The notes under the pieces were generated by a model. The model was not told where the DNA came from. It did not search any database and was given only the letters and a program-made list of their open reading frames with translations. Positions 9,816 to 20,094 of a stretch of 34,373 nucleotides of DNA are shown piece after piece. A program made the translations under genes and the position numbers. The stretch covers positions 1 to 34,373 of the forward strand of contig CANRJV010000012.1 of the NCBI GenBank assembly GCA_947631045.1. The letters are read 5' to 3'. The stretch's first letter is position 1. Every line of letters begins with the position of its first letter. This DNA is from an uncultured Bacilli bacterium (lineage in GTDB: Bacteria; Bacillota_I; Bacilli_A; RF39; UBA660).

Positions 9816-11731
9816 CTTTTTCGTCTAGTTAAATTTTGATTATTTATATATGGATTTTTAATCAATGCTTCTTGATTTAGTGGCAATAAAGAGTAATTAA
9901 CTTTCTTTTGGATTGAATATAATAAATTAACTTGAGTTTCATTTGGTCTATTAGGAATATTTTCTAATCCTTCATATTCGCTAGTATATAAAGCAACTCT
10001 TTGCGGAGTAGTTAAAGATCCTTTTTTGGATAATGTTTGAATTTCAAAGATTCTTAAATTTTCATGTTCATCATTTTTAGAGAAAACAATTGCTCCCACG
10101 GATTTTCCATTATAAGTAATTTCAACTTTAATGCTATCATTTTCTCTTGTAATTTTAAATCCTTCGGGAATATGACTTATTAATCCTTTATTTAAGTTAC
10201 TTAAAAAACTAAAGACAATATTTCTTATATGGTCAAATGCTTTTATTGGAGCAAGTTCAGCTTCTCTAATTGCCTTTTTATTTTCCAAAGCCTCTTCATA
10301 CTCTTGAGTTAATTGATCAGCTGTTTTAAAATTCAAATCACTAATTGGTGGTTTATCATTTTGAATTAAAGCTTGATTATAATAATTAACTGCTACTTCA
10401 ATAATGCTTTTTGTTTGGGCATAATGAGCTTGATACCATTTTTTCCAATATTCATCCTTTGCTTCCATTTCAACTGGTTGATTTAAAATTTTAAATTTTT
10501 TACTATGAGATTCATAATCTGGAGCAAAGTTACCTCCAAAAGAGAAATTAAGTTGAATTACACCGGCTAAATCGTTGTTAGCATCCCTAAATAAATCATC
10601 ATAAGTTACTAAAAGAGTTAATTCTTTTCCCGTATCTTTGCATTGCTCTGTACTTTCATTATTCATATATAATAGACTTCGTGAATATATATCAGACGCG
10701 ATAATAATATCGTATTTACCTAGGCTACTTACAACATATTTACTTAAACTGCTATTATTATCTTCTTTAAAATAGATTTTTAATCCTAATTCTTTGGCAA
10801 TCTGATTATCAAATGTATGAACTCTTATAGAATCTAAAAATAATATTTTTAAATCAGATTTTTGGGTCGGTAAAGGTAATCTATTTGGATTAACGGATTC
10901 TTGGATTGGTACAAAGTCCTTACATGTTCCAAATTCTTCTAATGTTCTATTAATTAAGGTATTTTCAACAATTCGATCATACATATTTGCATATGACATT
11001 TCTTGTTCTTCCCAACTTTTATGGTTAGTTTTATCATGTAAAATTGTTCTCAATGATATATGATCTGAATAATCAACTCGAATTAAAGATACTTGTATTC
11101 CGCATTCTAATTTTGTACATTTTCTATTTAATTCAAGCTCTTTATCAAAGAAACCACGTTGGGTAGATTGATTTCCATTTATAATAATGTGATATTTTTT
11201 TAATTCTTGAGGATGTTTAGCAAAATATTGATCAGCTCTGATAATGGATTTAAAATAATCTATATTTTTAAATCCATATTTTATCAGTTCATCATAATCC
11301 TCTGGAATATCGGATATTAATAATACATTCGCGGTATTTAATACATCTTTTTTGTTTTCTTCTAAAGCTTTCTCTTTTCTCCTTAAATACGTTTCTATAT
11401 CTAAACTCTCAAAATAACTGTTAACTGTATCTCCCGCTATTTCTAATAATATATCTCTCAAAGTTTGATTTTTTTCTTCATTAACATCATCTAGGGAAAC
11501 GCTTTTCCGTAATTTAATTGTTCCGTCTTTAAGAGATACGACATATTTGCCTATACTATTAGGATAAAAATGTATAAAGCCGCTAATTTGGGTATTTGTT
11601 TTTTCTTCAAAATCTCTAACTAATAAACTAAAGTCAATATTATCAAGTGTTTTAAATTTTAATATGGCACCCGCAATAAATTGATCATAGCTAATTATCC
11701 TTTTTTCTTGAATGTCAGGATTCATATGCAA
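9797..11731 (-). CDS. large hypothetical protein
   Basis: 644 aa, hydrophilic, no TM or family motif I recognise; SD AGGAGG upstream of start. Confidence 0.65.
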   Translation of the reverse strand: MHMNPDIQEKRIISYDQFIAGAILKFKTLDNIDFSLLVRDFEEKTNTQISGFIHFYPNSIGKYVVSLKDGTIKLRKSVSLDDVNEEKNQTLRDILLEIAGDTVNSYFESLDIETYLRRKEKALEENKKDVLNTANVLLISDIPEDYDELIKYGFKNIDYFKSIIRADQYFAKHPQELKKYHIIINGNQSTQRGFFDKELELNRKCTKLECGIQVSLIRVDYSDHISLRTILHDKTNHKSWEEQEMSYANMYDRIVENTLINRTLEEFGTCKDFVPIQESVNPNRLPLPTQKSDLKILFLDSIRVHTFDNQIAKELGLKIYFKEDNNSSLSKYVVSSLGKYDIIIASDIYSRSLLYMNNESTEQCKDTGKELTLLVTYDDLFRDANNDLAGVIQLNFSFGGNFAPDYESHSKKFKILNQPVEMEAKDEYWKKWYQAHYAQTKSIIEVAVNYYNQALIQNDKPPISDLNFKTADQLTQEYEEALENKKAIREAELAPIKAFDHIRNIVFSFLSNLNKGLISHIPEGFKITRENDSIKVEITYNGKSVGAIVFSKNDEHENLRIFEIQTLSKKGSLTTPQRVALYTSEYEGLENIPNRPNETQVNLLYSIQKKVNYSLLPLNQEALIKNPYINNQNLTRRKRKKSNR

Positions 11732-11830
11732 AACCTCCTATATGTAGCAATTATATCATACTTTAAAACATTATGTTAAAAATTAGCATTCATTATTAAT
11801 TGTCAATTTATCCAGAAATCTTTCGGCATT

Positions 11831-11851
11831 AAAAAAGAACCATAATGGTTC
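11831..11851 (-). terminator. rho-independent terminator (minus strand)
   Basis: minus strand GAACCATTATGGTTC followed by TTTTTT. Confidence 0.7.
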
Positions 11852-11904
11852 AAATGGATTTAATATTCTTTAACAATTTAATCATTTAAATAATATTTAA
11901 AAAA

Positions 11905-12774
11905 TTATTTTTGAAGTATTCTTCCTCTATCATTTTGAAGATAATTTTGAATTATATATTCTTTTAAAGTATCAAAAGTATATCTTACAATTTGATGGTT
12001 TTTAGTTGCTTCCCAATAATCCATCCATTTTTGATACGTATCATTTGTGAAAAAAGGTAAAGAATCATTTATGACAGCTTTAATATCTTCTCTATATCTA
12101 ATATCTTCTAAGTCTTCTCCAAAAAACAAAGTATATCTTCCTGTTATATATTCACATTTAAAGAAAGTATCTAAATTATTTAAACGAGACTCATATAAAT
12201 TTAAAAGCTCAGCTTGACTAGATACATGCATATTCTTTTCAATCTGTTCATATCTTTGTTGACTTATTTCTTGATCATTCAATTGTTGCATTAAAAATGG
12301 TCTTATTTTTTCAAAAAACATTTGAGCCCTTTTTTGAAAGGCTCCTAAAAGCTGATTAAATAGTTCATCATCACATTTTTGAAAAATAGGATTATTATTT
12401 CTTAACTTACTAGTAGGTATTTGAAATTCGGGTATATGGCAACCATCATAATAACCAAAGCCTAAACATTCAATTAATATATCTTGTGGGATGTCATACT
12501 CTAAAATACTTATTTCCATATCACTATATATATTACCTATATATTTAGAGTTTAATAAAGCATCCCAAGGAAATAAATAGAAGTATTTACAGTCTTCTTC
12601 AACATAATCAAAACTATTAACAGCATCCAAACCTGAACCCATGTTAAAATATGGGCAGCCATTGTTCATATTAAGATAACCCAAATCATAAAAGGCATCT
12701 TCTGGTGGTGTAGCAATATATCCAGAAGTTAAACGTGTTCCCCAATAACCAGGAACGACTCTATATACTAGCAT
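11905..12774 (-). CDS. hypothetical protein; possible ADP-ribosyltransferase-like fold (low confidence)
   Basis: 289 aa; MLVYRVVPG...FYLFPWDAL...ISILEYDIPQDILIECLGFGYYD resembles ART-like arrangement by eye only. Confidence 0.5.
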   Translation of the reverse strand: MLVYRVVPGYWGTRLTSGYIATPPEDAFYDLGYLNMNNGCPYFNMGSGLDAVNSFDYVEEDCKYFYLFPWDALLNSKYIGNIYSDMEISILEYDIPQDILIECLGFGYYDGCHIPEFQIPTSKLRNNNPIFQKCDDELFNQLLGAFQKRAQMFFEKIRPFLMQQLNDQEISQQRYEQIEKNMHVSSQAELLNLYESRLNNLDTFFKCEYITGRYTLFFGEDLEDIRYREDIKAVINDSLPFFTNDTYQKWMDYWEATKNHQIVRYTFDTLKEYIIQNYLQNDRGRILQK

Positions 12775-13049
12775 AATACCATTTTCCCCCTTTTGAGCGA
12801 TTTATATTCTAATATATGTGTATTAATTTGTCAATCCTTATAAGATAAGCAAATGGTTAGATGAAGTATTAGAATTTATTAAAAAATAAATTAAAAGAAG
12901 TATTTTAGTGAAAACATGTTATAATTGTAATAGATTAAATAAAGATAATAATATATAGTGGTCGTAAGTTTGAAATAATAGTTATTATACATGACTTAAA
13001 ATGGTTATAATTATTCATTAGATGTTTTTATAAAATAAAGAGGTTAAAA

Positions 13050-15680
13050 ATGAAAAAGAAAGATATAGAAGTTTATAATCAAAAAATTGAAGATTTATAT
13101 AAAAAATATAAGACTAATGAGGATGGGTTAACTAAAGTAGAAGCTCAAAAAAGGTTATTAGAAAATGGCGAGAATAAATTAACGGAGCAAAAAAAGAAAT
13201 CAGATTTTATTTTATTTTTGGAGCAATTTAATGATTTCATGATTATTCTTTTAATTTTTGCATCTTTATTTTCAGCGATTATTTCATACATTCGAAGTGA
13301 ATCTTATTTTGATTCAATTATCATTATCGTAATTGTTATTATTAATGCTATTTTAAGTTTTATTCAAGAAAAGAAAGCCGATGTTGCTATATCAGAATTA
13401 AATAAAATGTTTGTTACGAATAACTATGTTATTCGTAGTGGAGTTAAAGAATCTATTGATGTTCGAAATGTAGTTGTGGGCGATATTATAGAATTAGAAG
13501 CTGGTGATTATGTTTCTGCTGATGCGAGAATTATTAAATCGGATAGTTTAGAAGTTAATGAAGCAACCTTAACTGGTGAATCTAAAAGTATCAAAAAAAA
13601 TAGTAAAATAATTAAAGGAGAAAAAGAACTTTACGAAAGAAAAAACATGGTTTTTGCCGGTTGTAATGTGACTAATGGCCATGCTTTTGTTTTAGTTACT
13701 AGTACAGGAATGAATACCGAATTGGGTAAAATAGCGACTAGTTTAATAGATAAAAAAAGTGATATTACACCTTTGCAAAAAAAGGTTAATCAAATTAGTA
13801 AAGTTTTAACATATGTTGTTTTAGGCATAATTGTGACTATGATGGTTGTTGGTTTAATATTAAAAAATGATTTTTTTGATATTTTAATGTTATCTATTTC
13901 TTTAGCAGTGGCCGCTATTCCAGAAAGTATGTCGTCCATTATAACGATAATCCTTTCTTTAGAGATGACGACGATGGCGAAAAGAAATGTTATTATTAGA
14001 AAAATGGCCTCTGTTGAAACTTTAGGATCTACCGATATTATTTGTTCTGATAAAACAGGTACTATTACCCAAAATAAAATGTTAGTTAAAAATATTTATG
14101 TGAATGACCTTTTATATGATAATGAATCTTCTATTATTAATGCCGAAATGTTATTCACTTGTGCCAAGAATTGTCAAAATGTTTCCAAAAATAATGATAT
14201 ATATATTGGTGATGAAACAGAAGTTTCGATTTATAAATATTTGGAAAAGATAAATAAAGGAAATGTTTTACCTGATAAAAGAATTAAAGAATTTCCTTTT
14301 GATTCGGAAAGGAAAATGATGAGTACCATAAATGAAGTAAATGGTAAAGAATATTCTTTTACAAAAGGTAGTCTAGATTCTCTTATAAAAAAATGCTCTT
14401 TTTATATGATTGATGGGGCAGTTATTCCGATGAGTAAAGACTATAAAGAAAAAATTTTACAAATTGAAAAAAATTTATCTTATAAATCATTGCGGCTTTT
14501 AGCATTTGCATATAAAGAAAAAAATCTTCTTGATCCGGAAAGTGATATGATTTTCTTAGGGTTAATTGGTATGATGGATCCACCAAGAGAAAGTGTTCCC
14601 GAGGCCATTGCGACTTGTCATAAAGCGGGGCTTAGGCCTATTATGATTACGGGTGATAGTATTAATACCGCAATTGCCATTGCCAAGTCTGTTAATATTA
14701 TTGATAATGATGACTATGCTATTGAAGGTAAAAAAGTTGATAAAATGAGTGATGAAGAATTAGTCGAAGCTGTTAAACATTATCAAGTTTATGCGAGAGT
14801 TAGCCCTAATACTAAACTGCGCATAGTAGAGGCTCTGCAATCTTCTGGTTATGTTGTGGCTATGACGGGTGATGGTGTTAATGATGCCCCGGCTATTCAA
14901 AAAGCCGATATTGGTATTGGCATGGGCATAACCGGAACCGAAGTTGTTAAAAAAGTGGCGGATTGCATCTTAGTTGATGATAGTTTTTCGACGATTGTTG
15001 ATGGAGTAGAAGAAGGAAGAAGAATTACTTCTAATATTAAAAAAGTTATTTTATATCTTTTAGCTGGTAATATAGTTGAGGTTATTTTAGTTTTTGTTTC
15101 TATGTTTCTTAATATGGAAATGTTTACGACCTTACAATTATTATGGATTAATTTAGTGACGGATTCTATTCCCGCTATTATGTTAGCTTTTGAAAAGTCG
15201 GATGAAGATTTAATGGAGGATAATCCTGCTAATCATTGCAAGAATACTTTTTTTACACCATTTTTAACAGCGAAGATTGTTATTAGTGCCTTATTTAAAT
15301 CAGTTATTATGATTTCTTTATTTATCTATTTTACCAAACATTTTGATTCTAATATAGCCAGTTCTTTAATGTTTATTTATCTAATTTGCAATGAACTTTT
15401 ATATTCCCTATCTTGTCGTAATTTAAAAAAATCAGTTTTAAATAGATATATTTTGGCTAATCACAAATTAATAATTAGTTTAATTATTTTGGGAATAATT
15501 CAGGTATTAGTTTTAACTACGGGTTTATCTAAATTCTTTATTGTTGGTAATATTGGGAAAATTAATGTTATAATTACTTTAGGAATATGTTTTATCGCCT
15601 TCATTTTGGGAGAATTTATAAAACCCTTATATGTTAAATTATTTAAAGATTATGTTGGGGTGAAAAATGAAAAAGAATAA
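13050..15680 (+). CDS. P-type cation-transporting ATPase (Ca2+-type)
   Basis: LTGES, AAIPESM, CSDKTGTITQNKM, MITGD, MTGDGVNDAPAI motifs. Confidence 0.93.
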   Translation: MKKKDIEVYNQKIEDLYKKYKTNEDGLTKVEAQKRLLENGENKLTEQKKKSDFILFLEQFNDFMIILLIFASLFSAIISYIRSESYFDSIIIIVIVIINAILSFIQEKKADVAISELNKMFVTNNYVIRSGVKESIDVRNVVVGDIIELEAGDYVSADARIIKSDSLEVNEATLTGESKSIKKNSKIIKGEKELYERKNMVFAGCNVTNGHAFVLVTSTGMNTELGKIATSLIDKKSDITPLQKKVNQISKVLTYVVLGIIVTMMVVGLILKNDFFDILMLSISLAVAAIPESMSSIITIILSLEMTTMAKRNVIIRKMASVETLGSTDIICSDKTGTITQNKMLVKNIYVNDLLYDNESSIINAEMLFTCAKNCQNVSKNNDIYIGDETEVSIYKYLEKINKGNVLPDKRIKEFPFDSERKMMSTINEVNGKEYSFTKGSLDSLIKKCSFYMIDGAVIPMSKDYKEKILQIEKNLSYKSLRLLAFAYKEKNLLDPESDMIFLGLIGMMDPPRESVPEAIATCHKAGLRPIMITGDSINTAIAIAKSVNIIDNDDYAIEGKKVDKMSDEELVEAVKHYQVYARVSPNTKLRIVEALQSSGYVVAMTGDGVNDAPAIQKADIGIGMGITGTEVVKKVADCILVDDSFSTIVDGVEEGRRITSNIKKVILYLLAGNIVEVILVFVSMFLNMEMFTTLQLLWINLVTDSIPAIMLAFEKSDEDLMEDNPANHCKNTFFTPFLTAKIVISALFKSVIMISLFIYFTKHFDSNIASSLMFIYLICNELLYSLSCRNLKKSVLNRYILANHKLIISLIILGIIQVLVLTTGLSKFFIVGNIGKINVIITLGICFIAFILGEFIKPLYVKLFKDYVGVKNEKE

Positions 15681-16053
15681 TAAAGAAGCAACTATGTTTA
15701 TTATTTTAGCAGGAATTACTATTTTATGTATCTTTGCTGTAGTTATAGCTATTAATATTATGCCTAATAAGAAAAATGATTCCTATTATGTTAAAGTCGA
15801 AGATGAAATGGCCGCTAAGATAGAATCTTTGGAAATTAAAGATAATAAACTTAAAATTACGATGTCAGGAGATGCTGTATCTTATTGCGCTAAATCAACT
15901 AGAAGTACTCCAAGTGAAAATGCTATATGTTGGAAAGATGTAGAAAATAATATGGCAACAATTTCTATCTATCAGTATAAGAAATATTATGTTTGGGTAA
16001 AAGATACAAATGGTAATATAAGTATTCCGATGAGTATAAATACTAAAGAATAG
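15667..16053 (+). CDS. membrane-anchored hypothetical protein
   Basis: 128 aa, one N-terminal TM; overlaps ATPase gene by 14 bp (translational coupling). Confidence 0.65.
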   Translation: MKKNNKEATMFIILAGITILCIFAVVIAINIMPNKKNDSYYVKVEDEMAAKIESLEIKDNKLKITMSGDAVSYCAKSTRSTPSENAICWKDVENNMATISIYQYKKYYVWVKDTNGNISIPMSINTKE

Positions 16054-16695
16054 GTGGTTAAAATAGAAGTAGGTTTAGAAGAAATAATTAATATTTTATA
16101 TGAAGATGGTTATTTTGCTTTAGCGCATGGAACGGGAAGGAATGGTGATGGTAAAGATATTGTCAAATCTATTTTTGAGAAAGGCTTGAGAACTAAAGAT
16201 AACTCTCTATATTATACAACAATAGGCTTAGATAAATTAAATGTAGACGATTTAAAAACTAAATTAGATAATTGGCCTCATTTAAATTCTGAAAGAATTA
16301 TTTTAATGCGTATTCCTTTAGAATACATAAATATTTATGGTGATAGTGCGGATTTAGATGGTGAAAAATATGGTGCCTTTATGGTTACAAGACAAGAAGG
16401 CAATAAAGAAGTTAGTTATCTTAATCCAAAATTTATTTTAGGCTCTTATGATAGAGAAACAAAATTAGTTACCTTAAATCCTACTTTTGAAAAAGAGTTA
16501 AGTGAAGAAACTAAAGAAGAATTAACTCATAATTATAAAAAAGTTTTAGAAAAATTTAAAGAAAAAATTGAAAGGCAAAGTGAAGCTTTAAAAATAATAT
16601 CAAAAGGCACTAGTTTTGATACTCTTCCCGATGATTTAGTTTTTGATTATGACCCTTCTAAAGAAGATATAAATGATTTTATAAATCGCAATTAA
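16054..16695 (+). CDS. hypothetical protein, possible ADP-ribosyltransferase-like
   Basis: 213 aa from GTG immediately after previous stop; LAHGTGRNGDGKDIVKSIFEKGLRTKDNSLYYTTIGL. Confidence 0.6.
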   Translation: MVKIEVGLEEIINILYEDGYFALAHGTGRNGDGKDIVKSIFEKGLRTKDNSLYYTTIGLDKLNVDDLKTKLDNWPHLNSERIILMRIPLEYINIYGDSADLDGEKYGAFMVTRQEGNKEVSYLNPKFILGSYDRETKLVTLNPTFEKELSEETKEELTHNYKKVLEKFKEKIERQSEALKIISKGTSFDTLPDDLVFDYDPSKEDINDFINRN

Positions 16696-16721
16696 AAAGA
16701 ATAGAAAAGAAACTGAATAAT

Positions 16722-16760
16722 ATAAAACCCCATTCTTGGGCAAAGAAACGGGGTTTTATA
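16722..16760 (+). terminator. rho-independent terminator
   Basis: TAAAACCCC...GGGGTTTTA. Confidence 0.65.
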
Positions 16761-16904
16761 TGAGTAAATTGATTTTTGAAGATAAAAATTACTGGTTTGA
16801 TACATTGTGTATAGTTATATAGAAAATACAATCATTATCAATGATATATTTTTCGCCTTTTTAATTTAATATTTTGTTTATTAATAATTGTTGTTTTAGA
16901 AGAT

Positions 16905-18116
16905 TTATTCTTCACTTAAAAAATCAATAATATTTACAATTTGTATTCCATCTATTTGTTTATTTTTTACATTATCCATAGTTAGTATTACTTTTTTGTA
17001 ATTATCATTAATTGCTAGAAGGGATTTTTTTTCTCGTTCTTCTACTTTTTTATCCGTTAGACTTCTTGTAACTTGAAAGTATATTTTTTCATTAGGATTT
17101 ATGGCAATAAAATCGATTTCTATATCATTATATTGTCCTACATATACTTCATATCCTCGCCTCAAAAGTTCTATATATATAATGTTTTCGTAACTGCTAC
17201 CTGTATCATAAGAAGAAATGCCTGTAATGATATTTTTAAGGCCATTGTCTATAAAATAATATTTTCCTTGAGTTTTTAGTAATTGTTTCCCTTTTAATTC
17301 ATAGCGAGGAACTCTATATAAAAAATAAGCATTTTCTAACATTTTTAAATAAGAATCAACAGTTTCATTTGTAATTGAACTTCCATTTTTCTTCATAAAT
17401 TCGGCAATGGCATAAGGAGTGGTGAGATTGCCAATTGTGGATGCCATATATTTTATTAAATTGTCTAAAAAAACAATATCTTTTATATTATTACGACTAA
17501 TGACATCTTTTTTTAATACAACCTCCTTTAAATCATTTAAATAATTAATAATTAGGTTTTCATTATCGTTCATATTTGTAATCATTGGCATGCCACCATA
17601 TCTTAGATATTTATCAAATTTTTCAAATTTATCATCGGTGTTTTTAAAAGGATAGATACTTATAAATTCTTTAAATGAAAAAGGATATATTTTTATAGTC
17701 AAAACTCTTCCCGCAAGAAGGGTAGTCAGTTCACTTGATAATAAGTATGCATTTGAACCTGTTATGTAGATATCAGCATTAAAATCAACTAAAATAGAAT
17801 TTACAGCCTTTTCCCATTGGGAAATATTTTGGACTTCATCAAGTAAAATATAAAATTTATTTTTGTTAATAATTTTATCCTTTATATATTTATATAAGTC
17901 ATTATAATTCTTAATATCATAAAAGTCGGCGCTTTCAAAATTCATATAAATAATATTTGTTTTTTTAATTTTTTGAGTTAACAAATAATCTTTGTATTGA
18001 AGTAATAATGTGCTTTTCCCTGATCTTCGAACTCCAACTATAACTTTAATTAAATTAAGGTCTTTACTTTCTATTAATTTATTTAAATATTTTTCTCGTA
18101 TTAACATATTAAACAC
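16905..18116 (-). CDS. ATP-binding protein, AAA_14/DUF4143 family
   Basis: GVRRSGKSTLLLQ Walker A, FYILLDEVQNISQWEKAVNSIL Walker B, C-terminal nuclease-like/DUF4143 GYEVYVGQYNDIEIDFIA. Confidence 0.9.
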   Translation of the reverse strand: MFNMLIREKYLNKLIESKDLNLIKVIVGVRRSGKSTLLLQYKDYLLTQKIKKTNIIYMNFESADFYDIKNYNDLYKYIKDKIINKNKFYILLDEVQNISQWEKAVNSILVDFNADIYITGSNAYLLSSELTTLLAGRVLTIKIYPFSFKEFISIYPFKNTDDKFEKFDKYLRYGGMPMITNMNDNENLIINYLNDLKEVVLKKDVISRNNIKDIVFLDNLIKYMASTIGNLTTPYAIAEFMKKNGSSITNETVDSYLKMLENAYFLYRVPRYELKGKQLLKTQGKYYFIDNGLKNIITGISSYDTGSSYENIIYIELLRRGYEVYVGQYNDIEIDFIAINPNEKIYFQVTRSLTDKKVEEREKKSLLAINDNYKKVILTMDNVKNKQIDGIQIVNIIDFLSEE

Positions 18117-18155
18117 CTCATATTAAATATATAATACTTTTCTAGTTTTGTCAAG

Positions 18156-18177
18156 TTTTACGGCTGCAGCCGTAAAA
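18156..18177. promoter_or_regulatory. perfect 22-bp palindrome abutting the -35 of the AAA_14 gene
   Basis: TTTTACGGCTGCAGCCGTAAAA; on minus strand followed by TTGACA-N17-TATATT. Confidence 0.6.
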
Positions 18178-18339
18178 AATGATTTTTTTGCTTTTTTTGC
18201 GGTTATGGAATATTTTTTTAGAAAATTTCTATAAATAAATTTTTCATTCATTTTTTTGCATTTTATCAAAAAATATAAAATTTCATCAGTAAAATAAAAA
18301 AAGAACTATCTTTAACTAGATAATTCCCTTATTTTATTA

Positions 18340-18413
18340 TGGAGGAGCCGACCGGATTTGAACCGGTGATGACGGTGTTGCAGACCGGGGCCTTACCACT
18401 TGGCTACGGCTCC
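18340..18413 (-). tRNA. tRNA-Cys (GCA), CCA encoded
   Basis: minus strand GGAGCCGTAGCCAAGTGGTAAGGCCCCGGTCTGCAACACCGTCATCACCGGTTCAAATCCGGTCGGCTCCTCCA; U73, anticodon GCA. Confidence 0.95.
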
Positions 18414-18675
18414 AAATAAATTTAAATAACATTAATATTTTACCCTAAATCATAGGGTATGTCAATTGAGTTATCTATTATATTATAATAAATTTTATGT
18501 TGAAATAAACCAAATATTTCCGAATCAGAAAAAATATTATATTTTAAAATATTATGTTAAAATATAATAAAAAATTGTAATTTAAGTCTAAAGCAACTAA
18601 TATTTAACAAAAAGATACTGAAAGTTGGTGGTTGCTAATAGCATTTTATTTTAAAATGATTAGCGAGGTGAGGAA

Positions 18676-20040
18676 ATGAGTTTTGGAGAAAAACTAGCAA
18701 GTTTAAGAAAAGAAAAGGGAATTAGTCAAGAAGAACTAGCAAGTGAATTAAATGTTTCGAGACAAGCCGTTAGTAAATGGGAAAGCAATAATGCTTATCC
18801 CGAAACTGATAAAATAATTGCAATTTGTAAAATATTTAATTATAGTATGGATGAATTAATTGGTTTAAAAGAAGGGCACGAAAAAAGAAAAGAAGAAAAT
18901 TTATTCAGTAAATATTATAATAATTTTATTAAAGGAATAAAAATGTTTTCTTTAATGACTTTTAAACAAAAAATTAAATGTTTATTGGAATTATTATTTT
19001 ATAGTATTTGTTTATTTGTTTTCTTGATAGTTCTTAGTGAAATATTAAGAATAATTTTTACCGAATCATTTTCTTTTATTCCGAGAGAAATAATAAATCA
19101 TCTTATTGATTTTTTAGGAGGATGTTGGTCTTTAATTTGCTTGGCTTTAGCTATTTATACTATTGCCAAAATATATAAAATAAGATATCTAGATTATTAT
19201 GAAGAGGTTAATCCGGAAGTAGTAATAAATAATAACATTAAAGAAGATAGCAATAAATCTAAAATAAATATTTGTGAAGAAAAAATAATTATTCGGGACG
19301 CTAATCAAGATTTTAATCCTTTCAGATGGTTTAAAAAAGTTTTTAAATTTTTAGGGAAAATAATAGTAAGTTTTATGGCTATTCCCATTTGTATCGCTTT
19401 TATCTTTTTCATAATGGCTTTAATATTTACTTTATATTATATCGGTAATGGCCTTATCATTTTATATTTTGCTTTAGGAATTATTAGTGCTATATTATTT
19501 GCCTATTTATTAATAGAGCTTTCTTTCAAGTTTGTTTTTGGGATGCCTATTAAAGCCCAAAAGTATTTAATTATTTTTCTTTCTTCTATTATATTATGTG
19601 GAATAAGTGGCGGTCTATTTTTAGGAGAAATATCGCAATATGAAATAACACCCGTTACCACTTTAAAAGATTTAGATAATGAGATAATTGTGCCGATGAG
19701 TGATAATGTAGCCATTCATTATTTAAGAAATGCCGATATTATTTTTGAGGATCGAAGTGATATATTAAGTGAATTTTATGTTTTTGATAAAAATTTAGTT
19801 AATATTATTCCTTCTTCTTATAATACCTTAGGATTTTTTGAAAATGGTTTGAAATACATAATTTATGATTATAATTATTATTATGAAGGTTTAAGTATGA
19901 AAAGTTTTATAAATTTGCTTTTAAAATCGACCCAAGATAAAAAACTTTATTATTATAAAGAAGATGTTCATATTGTGGTTCATATAAGTAAAGAAAATTA
20001 TGAAAAAATATTAAAAAATAATCAAGAATTAGGTTTGTAA
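18676..20040 (+). CDS. XRE-family regulator with C-terminal membrane domain
   Basis: KLASLRKEKGISQEELASELNVSRQAVSKWESNNAYPETDKI HTH followed by multiple TM helices. Confidence 0.85.
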   Translation: MSFGEKLASLRKEKGISQEELASELNVSRQAVSKWESNNAYPETDKIIAICKIFNYSMDELIGLKEGHEKRKEENLFSKYYNNFIKGIKMFSLMTFKQKIKCLLELLFYSICLFVFLIVLSEILRIIFTESFSFIPREIINHLIDFLGGCWSLICLALAIYTIAKIYKIRYLDYYEEVNPEVVINNNIKEDSNKSKINICEEKIIIRDANQDFNPFRWFKKVFKFLGKIIVSFMAIPICIAFIFFIMALIFTLYYIGNGLIILYFALGIISAILFAYLLIELSFKFVFGMPIKAQKYLIIFLSSIILCGISGGLFLGEISQYEITPVTTLKDLDNEIIVPMSDNVAIHYLRNADIIFEDRSDILSEFYVFDKNLVNIIPSSYNTLGFFENGLKYIIYDYNYYYEGLSMKSFINLLLKSTQDKKLYYYKEDVHIVVHISKENYEKILKNNQELGL

Positions 20041-20094
20041 TTTGCATAATAAGAAGTGATATGTTAAAATAATTTTCACCAAAAGAAGGTTATT

